Shown: positions 1 through 9,452 of the stretch, in pieces
Layout: the number at the start of each line of letters is the position of its first letter
Numbering within the stretch: position 1 is the stretch's first letter
Origin: Ruania alba
GTDB lineage: Bacteria > Actinomycetota > Actinomycetes > Actinomycetales > Beutenbergiaceae
Length of the DNA: 64,000 nt
Assembly (NCBI RefSeq): GCF_900105765.1
Contig: NZ_FNTX01000001.1
Span: forward strand, 2,204,387 to 2,268,386
Direction: 5' to 3'
Notes under the pieces: model-generated
The model's input: only the letters and a program-made list of their open reading frames with translations
What the model was told of the DNA's origin: nothing
Database searches by the model: none
Program-made: the position numbers and the translations under genes

Positions 1-404
1 TCGCGATCACGAACTGGGTGACCTTCGCACGCGTCACCCGGGGGCAAGTGCTGACCGTGAAGAATCGTGAGTACGTCGACGCGGCGCGCACCCTCGGTGC
101 CCGGCATCTGCACCTCGTTCTGCGCACCATCTTCCCGGCGTGCCTCGCGCCGATCCTGGTCGTGGCCACCGTCGAGCTCGGGCAGGTCATCCTCGCGGAG
201 GCGTCACTGTCCTTCCTCGGACTCGGCGTACCGACCGGTGTGCCGAGCTGGGGCACCACGATCGCGAACGGCCGCTCGTACCTCGGCGACGCCTGGTGGA
301 TCTCCACACTCCCCGGTGTCGCCCTCGCGACTCTGGTCCTCACCTGCGGGGTGCTGGGTGATGCGATGCGGGACCGCTACGACCCGAAGATGAGGAGCCT
401 GTGA
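1..404 (+). CDS. Oligopeptide-type ABC transporter permease (DppC/OppC), 3' part
   Basis: C-terminal part of an inner-membrane permease of a peptide/nickel-type ABC importer; the start lies before the window. The reading frame is open from base 3 and holds the DppC/OppC coupling region: R-E-Y-V-D-A-A-R-T-L-G-A followed by conserved hydrophobic segments and the family motif around SFLGLG (near base 215). It ends D-R-Y-D-P-K, as DppC proteins do. The TGA overlaps the ATG of the next gene by one base, so it is translated with the two ATPases that follow. The partner DppB permease should be just upstream. Family assignment is firm; the substrate cannot be read from this part. Confidence 0.9.
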   Translation, partial: AITNWVTFARVTRGQVLTVKNREYVDAARTLGARHLHLVLRTIFPACLAPILVVATVELGQVILAEASLSFLGLGVPTGVPSWGTTIANGRSYLGDAWWISTLPGVALATLVLTCGVLGDAMRDRYDPKMRSL

Positions 405-1414
405 TGGGCAACGCCGAGTCGGCATCACCGCTGTTGGCCGTGGACGGTCTCACCGTCGAGTTCTCCACGCGGGCCGGGTCCGTCCGCCCGCTCGACGCGA
501 TCACCTTCGATATCGCTCGGGGTGAGACCGTGGCCCTGCTGGGCGAGTCGGGCAGCGGCAAGTCGGTCACGGCCCAAGCGATCATGGGTCTGCTCCCGCG
601 GCCCGCTGGTCGGATCACGAGCGGTCGGATCACCTTCGATGGCGACGAGCTCACCGCGATGTCACCGGAGAAGGTCCGCGCCCTGTGCGGTACCCGCATC
701 GCGATGATCTTCCAGGATCCGCTGAGCTCGTTGAATCCGGTCTTCCGCATCGGCGCCCAGGTCGCCGAACCGCTCCGGCGGCGCCTCGGAATGCGCCAAC
801 AGGATGCGATGCGGCGTGCCCTGGAGCTGCTCAGGCGCGTCGGCATCCCCGACGCCGAGCGCCGGATGCACCACTATCCGCACCAGTTCTCGGGTGGTCA
901 GCGCCAACGCATCATGATCGCGATGGCACTCGCCCTCGATCCGGACCTCCTCATCGCCGACGAACCCACCACCGCCCTCGATGTGACCGTGCAGGCACAG
1001 ATCATGCAGCTCTTGAGCGACCTGCAGGCCGAGCACGGGATGGCGATCTTGTTGATCACGCACGATCTCGGTGTGGTCGCTGATGCGGCCTCGCGCGCCG
1101 TGGTGCTCTACGCCGGACGGGTCGCCGAGGAGGGGCGGATCCGTGACGTCTATGACAACTCCGCACACCCGTACACCGAGGGACTGCTCGCCTCGATCCC
1201 GCAGGCCGACCAGGGCGGAGGGAAGCTCCGCTCCATCACGGGAGCGCCACCGAACCCGCTCGCGTTCCCGCAGGGGTGCCGATTCCATCCGCGGTGCCCC
1301 TACGCGCAGGAACGCTGCCGTGACGAGCGGCCCGAACTGCGCCATCCCACGGGTTGGGCGTCGGATCAGGCCGCCTCATGCCACTTCACCGAGGAGGTGC
1401 TCCAGCATGGCTGA
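404..1414 (+). CDS. Peptide-type ABC transporter ATP-binding protein (DppD/OppD)
   Basis: One of the two nucleotide-binding subunits energising the importer. I chose ATG at 404, in the TGATG overlap with the permease stop, over the GTG one codon earlier. The 336-residue protein has Walker A GESGSGKS near residue 46, the ABC signature SGGQRQR near 164, Walker B LLIADEPT near 184 and the switch histidine in ITHD. The C-terminal oligopeptide-transporter domain carries the cysteine pattern C-x5-C-x6-C near residues 296-309 (CRFHPRCPYAQERC), typical of OppD/DppD and able to hold an Fe-S cluster. Its end overlaps the next ATPase by 8 bases. Confidence 0.94.
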   Translation: MGNAESASPLLAVDGLTVEFSTRAGSVRPLDAITFDIARGETVALLGESGSGKSVTAQAIMGLLPRPAGRITSGRITFDGDELTAMSPEKVRALCGTRIAMIFQDPLSSLNPVFRIGAQVAEPLRRRLGMRQQDAMRRALELLRRVGIPDAERRMHHYPHQFSGGQRQRIMIAMALALDPDLLIADEPTTALDVTVQAQIMQLLSDLQAEHGMAILLITHDLGVVADAASRAVVLYAGRVAEEGRIRDVYDNSAHPYTEGLLASIPQADQGGGKLRSITGAPPNPLAFPQGCRFHPRCPYAQERCRDERPELRHPTGWASDQAASCHFTEEVLQHG

Positions 1415-2225
1415 ACCCCTGCTGCGCGTCCGCGACCTGGTCACCACCTACCCGATCCGGTCGGCACTGCTACGACGCAAGGTCGGTGAGGTGCGCGCCG
1501 TCGACGGGGTGACCTTCGATGTGGAGCGCGGACAGACGGTGGGCCTCGTGGGCGAGTCCGGCTCCGGCAAGTCCACGCTCGCACGCACCATCGTCGGCCT
1601 CGAACGCGCCGAATCGGGATCGATCGAGTTCCAGGGCCGGGATCTCGTCCGGCTGTCCGCAGCACAGATGCGGCCGCTGCGGCGCGACATCCAGATGGTC
1701 TTCCAGGACCCGTACACGGCGCTCAATCCTCGCCTCACCGTGCGGCAGATCCTGTCCGAGGCCTGGCGGATCCATCCCGACCTCCTCGCCGAGGACGAGT
1801 GGGACGCCGAGGTGGTGCGGCTCCTCGATGTCGTGGGCCTCGACGCACAGTACGCCGACCGCTACCCGCACCAGTTCTCCGGTGGCCAGCGCCAGCGCAT
1901 CGGCATCGCCCGGGCGCTCGCCGTCAAGCCCCAGCTCATCGTCTGCGACGAGGCGGTCTCCGCACTCGACGTCTCCGTCCAGGCCCAGGTGCTCAACCTC
2001 CTCGACGACCTGCAGCAGGAGTTCGGCCTCACCTACCTGTTCATCGCCCACGATCTCTCCGTCGTCCGGCACATCAGCGACGACGTCATCGTGATGAATC
2101 ACGGATCGGTCGTGGAGCACGCGCCCACCGAGGACCTGTTCGCCCATCCGCAGCACGACTACACCAAGGCCCTGCTGGCCGCGGTACCCGTGGTGCGCCC
2201 CTGGCTGGAGGGCAGTACGCGATGA
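1407..2225 (+). CDS. Peptide-type ABC transporter ATP-binding protein (DppF/OppF)
   Basis: Second nucleotide-binding subunit. The start is ATG 1407, with GAGGAG about ten bases upstream inside the preceding gene; longer readings of this frame run through that gene and are not supported. The 272-residue product has Walker A GESGSGKS (about 48-55), signature SGGQRQRIGIA (about 157) and Walker B IVCDEAVSALD, where D-E-A replaces the usual D-E-P as in most OppF proteins. It is shorter than many OppF proteins (about 320 residues) because the C-terminal domain with the Cys motif is reduced; the sequence ends soon after the V-P-V segment. ATGA overlap with the phosphatase gene. Confidence 0.93.
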   Translation: MAEPLLRVRDLVTTYPIRSALLRRKVGEVRAVDGVTFDVERGQTVGLVGESGSGKSTLARTIVGLERAESGSIEFQGRDLVRLSAAQMRPLRRDIQMVFQDPYTALNPRLTVRQILSEAWRIHPDLLAEDEWDAEVVRLLDVVGLDAQYADRYPHQFSGGQRQRIGIARALAVKPQLIVCDEAVSALDVSVQAQVLNLLDDLQQEFGLTYLFIAHDLSVVRHISDDVIVMNHGSVVEHAPTEDLFAHPQHDYTKALLAAVPVVRPWLEGSTR

Positions 2226-2875
2226 CGACGATCCATCTGGTCCGACACGGCGAGGCCGTGTGGAACGCCGAGGGCAAGTACCAGGGGCAAGCCGATTCCG
2301 GGCTCACCGACCTGGGTCACGAGCAAGCCCACCGCGCCGCCGCGTGGCTGCGTGCATCGTTCCCGCACGTCGACGGCGTCGCACACAGTGACCTGCCCCG
2401 GGTACGGGATACGGCGGCCCCGTTCCTGACGGCGACGGGGCACAATCCGCTGGTCGACGCGCGGCTGCGGGAGATCGACGTCGGATCCTGGGCGGGCCGG
2501 ACCTTCGAGGAGATCGCGTCTGCAGAACCGGCGTCCGTCGCCGCCGCGGCGAGCGGCGCGGACGTGCGCCGTGGTGGCGGAGAGACCTTCGCCGAACTGC
2601 GCCGGCGGGTGGTCGCAGCACTGGACGAGATCACCGCGTCGCACCCGCCGGGAGCCACCCTCGTGGTGTTCACCCACGGCGGTCCGATCCGGGTCGCCAC
2701 CGCCGCTGCCCTGAGTTTGCCCGCGCCCGGCCATTACCCGATCGGTTCACCGGACAACTGCTCGGTCACCACCCTTGCCTGGAACCCGGGACGACTCCTC
2801 GCCTTCAACCAGCAGACCGTCGGCACCCGGTCGGCACCGAGCACCACCACAGACCAGGAGACCCGATGCCCCTGA
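2222..2875 (+). CDS. Histidine phosphatase family protein (phosphoglycerate mutase-like)
   Basis: Branch-1 histidine phosphatase, 217 residues. The catalytic RHGE motif is at residues 8-11 (His9 would be the phosphorylated residue), the EIDVGSW block carries the acid residue region, and the second histidine is in FTHGGPIR. Such proteins remove phosphate from small sugars, nucleotides or cofactors, so the name mutase is not informative. The ATG at 2222 overlaps the ATPase stop (ATGA) and its own end overlaps the next gene by 10 bases, so it is co-translated with the transporter. That suggests it dephosphorylates an imported or periphery-derived compound; this is inference. Confidence 0.88.
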   Translation: MTTIHLVRHGEAVWNAEGKYQGQADSGLTDLGHEQAHRAAAWLRASFPHVDGVAHSDLPRVRDTAAPFLTATGHNPLVDARLREIDVGSWAGRTFEEIASAEPASVAAAASGADVRRGGGETFAELRRRVVAALDEITASHPPGATLVVFTHGGPIRVATAAALSLPAPGHYPIGSPDNCSVTTLAWNPGRLLAFNQQTVGTRSAPSTTTDQETRCP

Positions 2876-3645
2876 CCTCCACCACCTTCGTCGCCCAGAC
2901 GCACAACCTCTGGGGTGATCACGTCGCCGAGCAGCGTCGAGCGCCGCTGGACGCGATGTATCGCCACCGGCAACCCGATCTGTTGGCGACCCAGGAACAG
3001 CGGCCGTGGTCGCGGGACCTGATCGATGACGCCATGCCCGAGCATTCCCGGGTCAACGACGAGTTTCCGGGATGGGCGACGCAGAGCTGTCTCTGGTGGC
3101 GTCGTGATCTGTTCGAGTATGTCGAGCACGGCGCGGACGACGTCGGAATCCTCGCGCCGGACGCCCGGCTGTTCTGGGTGCGCCTGGCCACCGCCGACGG
3201 ACCGATCCTGTTCAGTGTGGCCCACCTGACGTGGTCGGGCCATCCCAAGGAGCAGGAGACGGGCACCAACCAGCGAACGCCGCAAGCGGCCGCCATCGCG
3301 CGCCGGCTCGCCGAGCTCGCGGATGGGGCCGCGTGTCTGTTCGCCGTCGACATCAACGACATCGGCCCACCGAACTGGGAGTTCGGCAACAACGGTTTCC
3401 TCGACTCGTTCACCGCGTTGGGCCGGCACTCACCGGTCACGCATCCCGTCGTTCCCAGTGGCTTCGAGGAGTCAGTCGGCACCCGCCTGTCCCCGCTCGC
3501 CTCGCCGAGGAAGGCGATCGACTGGATCTTTCTGCGCGGCCCTGTCCGTGCACGTGCCGCCGAGGTGGTCGAGTTCTTCCACCGAGGCGTCGCCCCCAGC
3601 GACCACTACCCGGTGGCCGCCACGCTCACCCTCACCCGGGACTGA
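2866..3645 (+). CDS. Endonuclease/exonuclease/phosphatase (EEP) family protein
   Basis: 259-residue protein of the DNase I-like metal-dependent phosphoesterase fold. Visible motifs in order: THNLWG (N-terminal metal/asparagine strand), ATQEQ (metal-binding Glu), AHLTWSGH, VDINDIG (Asp-x-Asn), KAIDWIFLRG and the C-terminal SDHYPV with the catalytic Asp-His. There is no signal peptide, so it should act in the cytoplasm. Members cleave nucleic acids, phosphoinositides, sphingomyelin or nucleotides. Its position inside a peptide-type ABC operon next to a histidine phosphatase points to stepwise processing of a phosphodiester; this is inference. Confidence 0.85.
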   Translation: MPLTSTTFVAQTHNLWGDHVAEQRRAPLDAMYRHRQPDLLATQEQRPWSRDLIDDAMPEHSRVNDEFPGWATQSCLWWRRDLFEYVEHGADDVGILAPDARLFWVRLATADGPILFSVAHLTWSGHPKEQETGTNQRTPQAAAIARRLAELADGAACLFAVDINDIGPPNWEFGNNGFLDSFTALGRHSPVTHPVVPSGFEESVGTRLSPLASPRKAIDWIFLRGPVRARAAEVVEFFHRGVAPSDHYPVAATLTLTRD

Positions 3646-3687
3646 ACGCACAGCGCTGGTCCCGAGTCTGATCGAAGGAGATGCAAG

Positions 3688-5205
3688 ATGGGTATCACCA
3701 GACGTCACGGCGGTGTCGCCGCGGCCGTGCTGGCCACGGCACTCACCGTTGTCGGCTGTACGACGACCACCGAGGGAGGTGACGGCGAGACGGCTCCGCA
3801 GGAGCTCACCTACGTCCCTGCGTTCTTTCCCGTGTCCCTGGATCCGCACAACTTCCCGGCTGAGGAAGGCACCCAGGTCGCCGCTCAGCAGACACTCGAG
3901 ACACTCGTCACCTACAACGACGGTGAGGCACAACCATTACTCGCGGAGTCATGGGAGTACTCCGACGATGAGCTCACACTGACCTTCCAGCTGCGCGACG
4001 ACGTGACGTTCAGCGACGGCACGCCGTTCACGGCCGAGGATGCGAAGGCGTCCCTGGACCGGCTGATCGAGCTCGACAAGGCACTCGCGCCGCTGTTCGC
4101 CGCGGTCACCGAGACACGCGCGGACGACGACCACACGTTCTCCATCGTCACGAGCGAACCGCTCGGAACCCTCCTCGCATCGATGTCGCTGGTCTTCATC
4201 GGCCAGGCCGGTGCCATGGGCGAGGACTCCTACTGGCGGGCCCCTGTGGGCACCGGCCCGTTCATCGTCGACGACTATGTCGCCGACGATCACGTGACCT
4301 ATTCACGCAACGACGACTACTGGGGCGAGGCCGCCCAGCTCGACACGCTCGAGATGGTGAGCATGCCTGAGGTCGCCGCCAGGATCACCGCGTTGGGAAC
4401 CGGTGAGGTCGATGTGATCTCGTCGATCCCGCCCGACCAGGTCGCTGGCGTTCAGGATCAGGACGGAGTCGAGTTCATCCAGGACGCCGGCTATCTCTAT
4501 TACTTCATCTGGTTCAACCACAACGAGGAACCGTTCGACGATCAGCGCGTCCGCCAGGCGATGTGGCACGCGGTCGACGTCGAGGGCATCGTCTCCGACC
4601 TCTACGGCGAGGGCGCCACGGCGGCAACAGCACCGATCCCGCAAGCCGCGTTCGGTGCGGCCGACAACGGACTGTACGAGCACGACCCCGAGCGGGCCCG
4701 GGAGCTGCTCGCGGACGCCGGATTCCCGGATGGCTTCGAGACCTCGATGCAGTGGCCGCGAGAAGGTGGTCCGAACATCCGCTCGCTCGGCCAAGCCTTC
4801 ATCTCGGCGTGGGCCGAGGTGGGCATCGACGTGGAACCTCTCGAGAAGGAACGCGCCAGCTGGCTGGAGGACTTCGGGTCGATGAACTGGGACCTGAACC
4901 TGCAGACCAACACCACCGCCACTGGTGACGCAGACTTCACGCTGAACCGCCTGTACACGTGCGAGGCCGATCGCCTCGGCTACTGCAATCCGGAACTCGA
5001 CGACCTGCTCGCCCAGGCACGTGCATCGCTGGACCCGGACGAGCGGAGCGAACTCTACGACCAGGCGAACGAGATCATGTGGGAGGAGGCCCCGGGCATC
5101 TTCCCGGCGGACATCCAGAACAACCTGGCCTACGGCTCGCAGGTGCGTGGACTGGAGCTACCTCCGAACAACCGGCCCTACTTCTCCACCGTCTCGATCG
5201 AGTGA
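3688..5205 (+). CDS. ABC transporter solute-binding lipoprotein (SBP_bac_5, peptide/nickel type)
   Basis: 505-residue extracytoplasmic binding protein of the DppA/OppA class. It has a lipoprotein signal with Arg residues at the start, a hydrophobic stretch and the lipobox around VVGC followed by a Thr-rich linker. Family blocks include SLDPHNF, LAESWEY, LTFQLRDDVTFSDGTPF and the C-terminal W-E-E-A-P segment. A clear ribosome site (GAAGGAG) precedes the ATG. It is the last gene of the operon, 42 bases after the EEP gene, and is followed by a strong hairpin. SBP_bac_5 proteins also bind sugars, glutathione, nickel chelates and other compounds, so peptide as substrate is only the default. Confidence 0.93.
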   Translation: MGITRRHGGVAAAVLATALTVVGCTTTTEGGDGETAPQELTYVPAFFPVSLDPHNFPAEEGTQVAAQQTLETLVTYNDGEAQPLLAESWEYSDDELTLTFQLRDDVTFSDGTPFTAEDAKASLDRLIELDKALAPLFAAVTETRADDDHTFSIVTSEPLGTLLASMSLVFIGQAGAMGEDSYWRAPVGTGPFIVDDYVADDHVTYSRNDDYWGEAAQLDTLEMVSMPEVAARITALGTGEVDVISSIPPDQVAGVQDQDGVEFIQDAGYLYYFIWFNHNEEPFDDQRVRQAMWHAVDVEGIVSDLYGEGATAATAPIPQAAFGAADNGLYEHDPERARELLADAGFPDGFETSMQWPREGGPNIRSLGQAFISAWAEVGIDVEPLEKERASWLEDFGSMNWDLNLQTNTTATGDADFTLNRLYTCEADRLGYCNPELDDLLAQARASLDPDERSELYDQANEIMWEEAPGIFPADIQNNLAYGSQVRGLELPPNNRPYFSTVSIE

Positions 5206-5222
5206 GACATGGCCAGGGCTTC

Positions 5223-5250
5223 GCGCCGGCCGCCAGCGGGCGGTCGGCGC
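5223..5250 (+). terminator. Strong hairpin ending the transporter operon
   Basis: Two 12-base arms (5223-5234 and 5239-5250), fully paired apart from one G-U, with the four-base loop AGCG. It lies between the convergent binding-protein and CHRD genes. There is no T run, as is common for hairpin terminators in high-GC actinobacteria. It may serve both strands. Confidence 0.65.
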
Positions 5251-5280
5251 GTGGCCCGGCCCGGGGATCGCCGCTGACCC

Positions 5281-5733
5281 TCAGTGCGTGAGCTGCCCCC
5301 GGATCTCCCCACCCGGGAACGTCGGCGTGTGGACGTTCACGTAGTAGGACCTGGGGTTGTCATCGATAGCGCCGAGCACCTCGGCATCGGCGGTGACACA
5401 GTCCGAGACACTGAACGACGTCCCGTCCCCGACGCTGAGCGGGACCACCACAGGACCGGCGGCATTGCGGGGAGCGACGTGGATGTGGGCGGCGGCAGCC
5501 GACACCGAGAGGTTCCGGGCGCTGAGCGTGAAGCAGAGCTGATCGCCCTCGATGGTGTAGGTGAACGATCCGCTCGCCCCCGTGTTCGAACCGGTCGTCT
5601 CCTGACCGACGTTGAGAGGAACGAAGTTCGGTGCCGCGCCGGCGGGTGCGGCCACGGCGGTCAGTCCGAGAGCGAGGGCTGCGACGGCGGCGCCACGACG
5701 GGCACGGCCAGCGGAGGGCAGGGGAACAGGCAT
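5281..5733 (-). CDS. Secreted CHRD-domain protein
   Basis: 150-residue exported protein. I start it at ATG 5733, where GAGGAG lies at the right distance upstream, rather than 18 codons earlier. Residues 1-36 form a signal peptide ending in APAGAAP. The rest matches the CHRD pattern: GSFTYTIEGDQLCFTLSA, AAHIHVA, GPVVVPL, and the closing block YYVNVHTPTFPGGEIRGQL. CHRD domains are beta-rich extracellular modules related to those of chordin, of unknown role in bacteria. Two cysteines (in the CFTLSA and SDCVTAD blocks) could form a disulfide. It stands alone between the peptide transporter and gltX. Confidence 0.82.
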   Translation of the reverse strand: MPVPLPSAGRARRGAAVAALALGLTAVAAPAGAAPNFVPLNVGQETTGSNTGASGSFTYTIEGDQLCFTLSARNLSVSAAAAHIHVAPRNAAGPVVVPLSVGDGTSFSVSDCVTADAEVLGAIDDNPRSYYVNVHTPTFPGGEIRGQLTH

Positions 5734-5799
5734 GTCAGATCCTCCTCGATCGACGTACCCCTCACGGTACGCCGATCGAGACCCCATCGCGCGGGCTGG

Positions 5800-7299
5800 C
5801 TACAAGCTGGCCCGCAGCGCCCGCAACCGGGTGAGCGCGGAGTCCTTGCCGAGGATCTCGATGGACTCGAACAGCGGAGGTGAGACCCGCCGTCCGGTGA
5901 TCGCCACCCGCAGCGGGGCGAACGCGAACCGTGGTTTGATGCCCAGCTCCTCCACCAGCACGGCCTTGAGGGCCGCCTGCTGCGGCTCGGGGCTCAGGTC
6001 GTCCAGACCCTCGAGCACCTCGATGGACCGATCGAGCACGTCGGCGGCCTCCGCGCGCAGCGCCGCACGCGCCTCCTCGTCCACGACGAGATCGTCGTCG
6101 GCCACGAACAGGAACCCGAGCATCCCGGGTGCCTCGCCGAGCAACGTCATCCGCTCCTGGACCAGTGGCGTAGCGAGCTCGAGCAGCCGCTGCTGCTCCG
6201 CCGTCAGTTCCTCGTACGTGCCTGCGGGGACCACTCCGGCCTGGTGCAGGTACGGCACCAACCGGGCGCGGAAGTCCTCAGCAGGAAGCAGCCGCAGGTG
6301 GGCGGCGTTGATCGCCTCCGCCTTCTTCTGGTCGAAGCGCGCGGGGTTCGGGTTCACATCGGTCACGTCGAAGGCGGCGACCAGCTCGTCCTGGGTGAAG
6401 ATGTCGTTGTCCGGGGAGATGCTCCAGCCGAGCAGTGCCAGGTAGTTGAGCAGCCCCTCCGGGATGAAGCCGCGCTCGCGGTGCAGGAAGAGGTTCGACT
6501 CGGGCGCCCGCTTGGAGAGCTTCTTGTTCCCCTCCCCGGTCACCATCGGCAGGTGCCCGTAGGAGGGCACTCCCTCGGCGATCCCGAGCTCGGTCAGGGC
6601 CCGGTGCAGGGCGATCTGCCGCGGGGTGGAGGAGAGCAGGTCCTCCCCGCGCAGCACGTGCGTGATCCGCATCAACGCGTCGTCGAGCGGGTTGGTGAGG
6701 GTGTAGAGCGGCTGGCCGTTGCCGCGCACGATCACGAAGTCCGGCACCGAGCCGGCGGCGAAGGTCACCTCGCCCCGCACGAGGTCGGTGAAGGTGATGT
6801 CCTCGGCGGGCATCCGCAGCCGCAGCACGGGGGTGCGGCCCTCGGCCCGGAACGCGGCCTTCTCCTCCTCGGACAGGTCGCGGTCGAAACCGTCGTAGCC
6901 GAGCTTGGGGTCGCGCCCGGCCGCGCGGTGGCGTGCCTCGATCTCCTCCGGGGTGGAGAACGACTCGTACGCATACCCGGAGCTGAGCAGCTTGTCGGCG
7001 ACGTCGGCGTAGATCGCCGCACGCTCGGACTGCCGGTACGGTCCGTCCGGTCCGCCGGCCTCAACGCCCTCGTCCCAGTCCAGGCCGAGCCAGCGCAGCG
7101 CGTCCAGGAGCTGCTCGTAGCTCTCCTGGCTGTCGCGAGCGGCGTCGGTGTCCTCGATCCGGAACACGAACGTGCCACCGTGGTGGCGGGCCTGCGCCCA
7201 GTTGAACAGGGCCGTGCGGATCAGCCCGACGTGCGGGGTACCGGTGGGCGAGGGACAGAAGCGGACGCGCACATCGGCGCCGGAAACGGGAGTCGTCAT
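5800..7299 (-). CDS. gltX: Glutamate--tRNA ligase
   Basis: Class I aminoacyl-tRNA synthetase charging tRNA(Glu) in the cytoplasm; its product also feeds HemA, encoded near 45 kb. The 499-residue length is typical. The HIGH-type signature is the [11 protein letters not shown] run (HVGL at 23-26) and the second signature is KKLSKR, with the conserved IEDTD block between. The C-terminal anticodon domain is complete. A GGGAG sequence lies six bases before the ATG, and a TAGGCT -10-like box is ten bases upstream, so any leader is very short. Confidence 0.97.
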   Translation of the reverse strand: MTTPVSGADVRVRFCPSPTGTPHVGLIRTALFNWAQARHHGGTFVFRIEDTDAARDSQESYEQLLDALRWLGLDWDEGVEAGGPDGPYRQSERAAIYADVADKLLSSGYAYESFSTPEEIEARHRAAGRDPKLGYDGFDRDLSEEEKAAFRAEGRTPVLRLRMPAEDITFTDLVRGEVTFAAGSVPDFVIVRGNGQPLYTLTNPLDDALMRITHVLRGEDLLSSTPRQIALHRALTELGIAEGVPSYGHLPMVTGEGNKKLSKRAPESNLFLHRERGFIPEGLLNYLALLGWSISPDNDIFTQDELVAAFDVTDVNPNPARFDQKKAEAINAAHLRLLPAEDFRARLVPYLHQAGVVPAGTYEELTAEQQRLLELATPLVQERMTLLGEAPGMLGFLFVADDDLVVDEEARAALRAEAADVLDRSIEVLEGLDDLSPEPQQAALKAVLVEELGIKPRFAFAPLRVAITGRRVSPPLFESIEILGKDSALTRLRALRASL

Positions 7300-7312
7300 G
7301 ATGGCTCCCAGC

Positions 7313-7519
7313 CTACTGGTGAGTGGCCTCAGTCTTCCGCCCGGCCACGAACCACAGGACCGGCCCGACCACCGGCGCCAGCACGATCAGCGCGAACCAT
7401 GCCACCTGGAGCAGACCTCGCAGCCCCGGATGACGGACGGCACTGACCAGCGCCACCACCATCAGCACCAGTGGCAGGAGCAACACCAGCGTGTACGCCA
7501 AGTCGTACGTGGCAATCAT
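7313..7519 (-). CDS. Small membrane protein with PLDc_N-type domain
   Basis: 68-residue protein with two membrane segments: about residues 5-28 (an [12 protein letters not shown] run) and 36-60 ([20 protein letters not shown]). The second, with its P-x-x-G-P-x-x-W-F pattern, is that of the short domain found at the N terminus of cardiolipin synthases and as stand-alone actinobacterial proteins. I use ATG 7519, preceded by GGGGGA, not the longer reading. It lies 13 bases upstream of gltX on the same strand and may be co-transcribed. Function unknown. Confidence 0.72.
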   Translation of the reverse strand: MIATYDLAYTLVLLLPLVLMVVALVSAVRHPGLRGLLQVAWFALIVLAPVVGPVLWFVAGRKTEATHQ

Positions 7520-7595
7520 GCGTCCCCCAGGTCCTCGTCCCTCCACGCACCGTAGCCGGGCACGACCGGCCCGGCAACGCCCCCTGTCTGTCGAA

Positions 7596-8639
7596 TCAGT
7601 GCGCTCCGACGGCCTCCCGCGCCCGCTGCATCACCTCGGCGATGGTCACCACGCGCCCCTCGGCCGAGGACCGTACGGCAGCCTCGACCATGGCGATGCT
7701 GACCACGTTCCTGCGGGCCGCCGTCGCCGGCTCGGTCCCCGTGCGCACACAGGTGACGAACTCGGCCAGTGACCCGGCGATCTCCTCGGGCACTTCGCGC
7801 TCGGGAACGGGCAGCGATGCACCGTCCGGACCGTACGCCGTCGGGGGGTGATCGCCGTCCCAGCGCACTCCCCCGCTGGCCGCACCAAGATTCCACACCC
7901 CGTTCCAGGACGTCTCCGGGAACGGCCCGCACCAGGTGCCGGTGTAGGAGAAGGTGGCTCCGCCGTCGAAGGTGAACACCGCCGTGGCCACCGCGTTCCC
8001 GGCGAACCATGACCAGCTCGGGTTGGAGGATTCGCAGTAGACGCTCACGGGGTCGGCACCCATCAGGTCCCGCGCCAGGTCGAACTGGTGGATGGCCATG
8101 TCCACGATCAATGGTTCGGCCATCTGCTCACGGAACCCGCCGAAGTGCGGGGCCTTGGCGAACTCGCACCGTGCGGTCTCCACCGGGCCCAGTTCGTCGA
8201 GCACCGCACGCAGCGCCGCGAGCTGGCTGTAGTAGCGCCGGGACTGGGAGATCATCAGCAGCTGCTCGGCCCGGTCGGCCGCCGCGATGATGGGCAGGCA
8301 CTCGGCCACCGACTCCGCCATCGGCTTCTCGCACAGCACCGGCAGGCCCAGGGCGAGCGCCTCACGGTTCACCGGGCTGTGCGCTGCCGGCACTGTCACG
8401 TTCACGACGGCGTCCGCTGGCGTGGCAGCAACCAGTTCCGTGATCGAGGTGCTCACCGGGGCCGGTCCGGCTCCGGTCTCCGCCAAGGCAGCCTGTGCCA
8501 CTTCCACGTCCAGGTCCACGAGGCCGACCAGCTCGACGTCCGCATTGGCGGTGATCGTGCGCAGCCAGGCTCGCCCCATCCCGCCGGCGCCGACCTGAAT
8601 CAGCCGCAGCGGGGCAGCCGGATCGCCAGTCACGCTCAT
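7596..8639 (-). CDS. Gfo/Idh/MocA family oxidoreductase (ThuB-like)
   Basis: 347-residue NAD(P)-dependent oxidoreductase acting on sugars or polyols. The N-terminal Rossmann fold has VGAGGMG (about residues 16-22), and the family block EKPMAES holds the catalytic lysine. The C-terminal dimer domain is complete. It is the last gene of the minus-strand operon at 7.6-12.5 kb and overlaps the ThuA gene by 4 bases. A ThuA-Gfo/Idh pair behind a MalEFG-type importer is the arrangement of rhizobial thu loci, whose ThuAB act on disaccharides to give 3-keto products. The substrate here is inferred only from that arrangement. Confidence 0.88.
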   Translation of the reverse strand: MSVTGDPAAPLRLIQVGAGGMGRAWLRTITANADVELVGLVDLDVEVAQAALAETGAGPAPVSTSITELVAATPADAVVNVTVPAAHSPVNREALALGLPVLCEKPMAESVAECLPIIAAADRAEQLLMISQSRRYYSQLAALRAVLDELGPVETARCEFAKAPHFGGFREQMAEPLIVDMAIHQFDLARDLMGADPVSVYCESSNPSWSWFAGNAVATAVFTFDGGATFSYTGTWCGPFPETSWNGVWNLGAASGGVRWDGDHPPTAYGPDGASLPVPEREVPEEIAGSLAEFVTCVRTGTEPATAARRNVVSIAMVEAAVRSSAEGRVVTIAEVMQRAREAVGAH

Positions 8640-9430
8640 TCGGCGCTCTCGATCGGTCCGGTGTACCCGTGCCCGGTGAAGAACTCACCGGACTCGTAGC
8701 GCAGCAACGTGGGTGTGGTGCGTTTCGGCCGCACCGTGTGCGCCCAGGCGACGCCGTTGGCGATCACCGTGCGGACGTGCTCGTGGTGGTAGACGGGGAA
8801 GTCCTGGTCGCCCGGGGAGAAGAAGAAGATCTTGCCGTGGCCACGCTTGAACGTGCAGCCGGAACGGAACACCTCTCCCCCGGTGAAGGAGGAGATGAAG
8901 ATCAGCTCATCGGGTGCCGGGATGTCGAAGAACTCCCCGTACATCTCTTGCTGGTCGATGATGATCGGGTTCGGCACGCCCTGAGCGATGGGGTGGGTGG
9001 GGTCGACGGTCCAGACGAGCTCACGGTCCTCCTCGCTGCGCCAGCGCAGCGTGCAGCTGGTGCCCATCAGCTTGCCGAAGATCTTCGACCAGTGACCCGA
9101 GTGGAGCACCAGCAGTCCCATGCCGTCGAGCACGTGCCGGTGCACGCGGTCCACGACGTCGTCACGCACTTCGCCGTGGGCGGCGTGCCCCCACCAGACC
9201 AGCACGTCGGTGGCGGCCAGCACTTCCTCCGTCAGGCCGTGCTCCGGGTCGTCCAGGGTCACCGTGCTCACCTGGACGGCGTCGCCGAGGTTCTCCCGGA
9301 TGCCCTCGGCGATGGTCGCGTGCATACCGTCGGGGTAGATCTCGGCCACGTGCGGCTCGATCTGTTCGTGCCGGTTCTCGCCCCAGACGAGCACGCGCAG
9401 AGCGTCGGCATTCTCAAGGTTGGTCATCAT
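8636..9430 (-). CDS. ThuA domain protein (trehalose utilisation-like)
   Basis: 264-residue protein of the ThuA family, which has a glutamine-amidotransferase-like fold. Landmarks are WGENRHEQ near the start, [24 protein letters not shown], the D-P-T-H-P-I-A-Q-G segment and [14 protein letters not shown] 9430 has an AGGGG ribosome site; a second ATG directly follows. It sits between the MalG-type permease and the Gfo/Idh gene. ThuA proteins work with ThuB oxidoreductases on sugars in several bacteria; the exact reaction of this copy is not visible in the sequence. Confidence 0.86.
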   Translation of the reverse strand: MMTNLENADALRVLVWGENRHEQIEPHVAEIYPDGMHATIAEGIRENLGDAVQVSTVTLDDPEHGLTEEVLAATDVLVWWGHAAHGEVRDDVVDRVHRHVLDGMGLLVLHSGHWSKIFGKLMGTSCTLRWRSEEDRELVWTVDPTHPIAQGVPNPIIIDQQEMYGEFFDIPAPDELIFISSFTGGEVFRSGCTFKRGHGKIFFFSPGDQDFPVYHHEHVRTVIANGVAWAHTVRPKRTTPTLLRYESGEFFTGHGYTGPIESAE

Positions 9431-9452
9431 GGTCCCCTTCTGAGTCGTCCGT

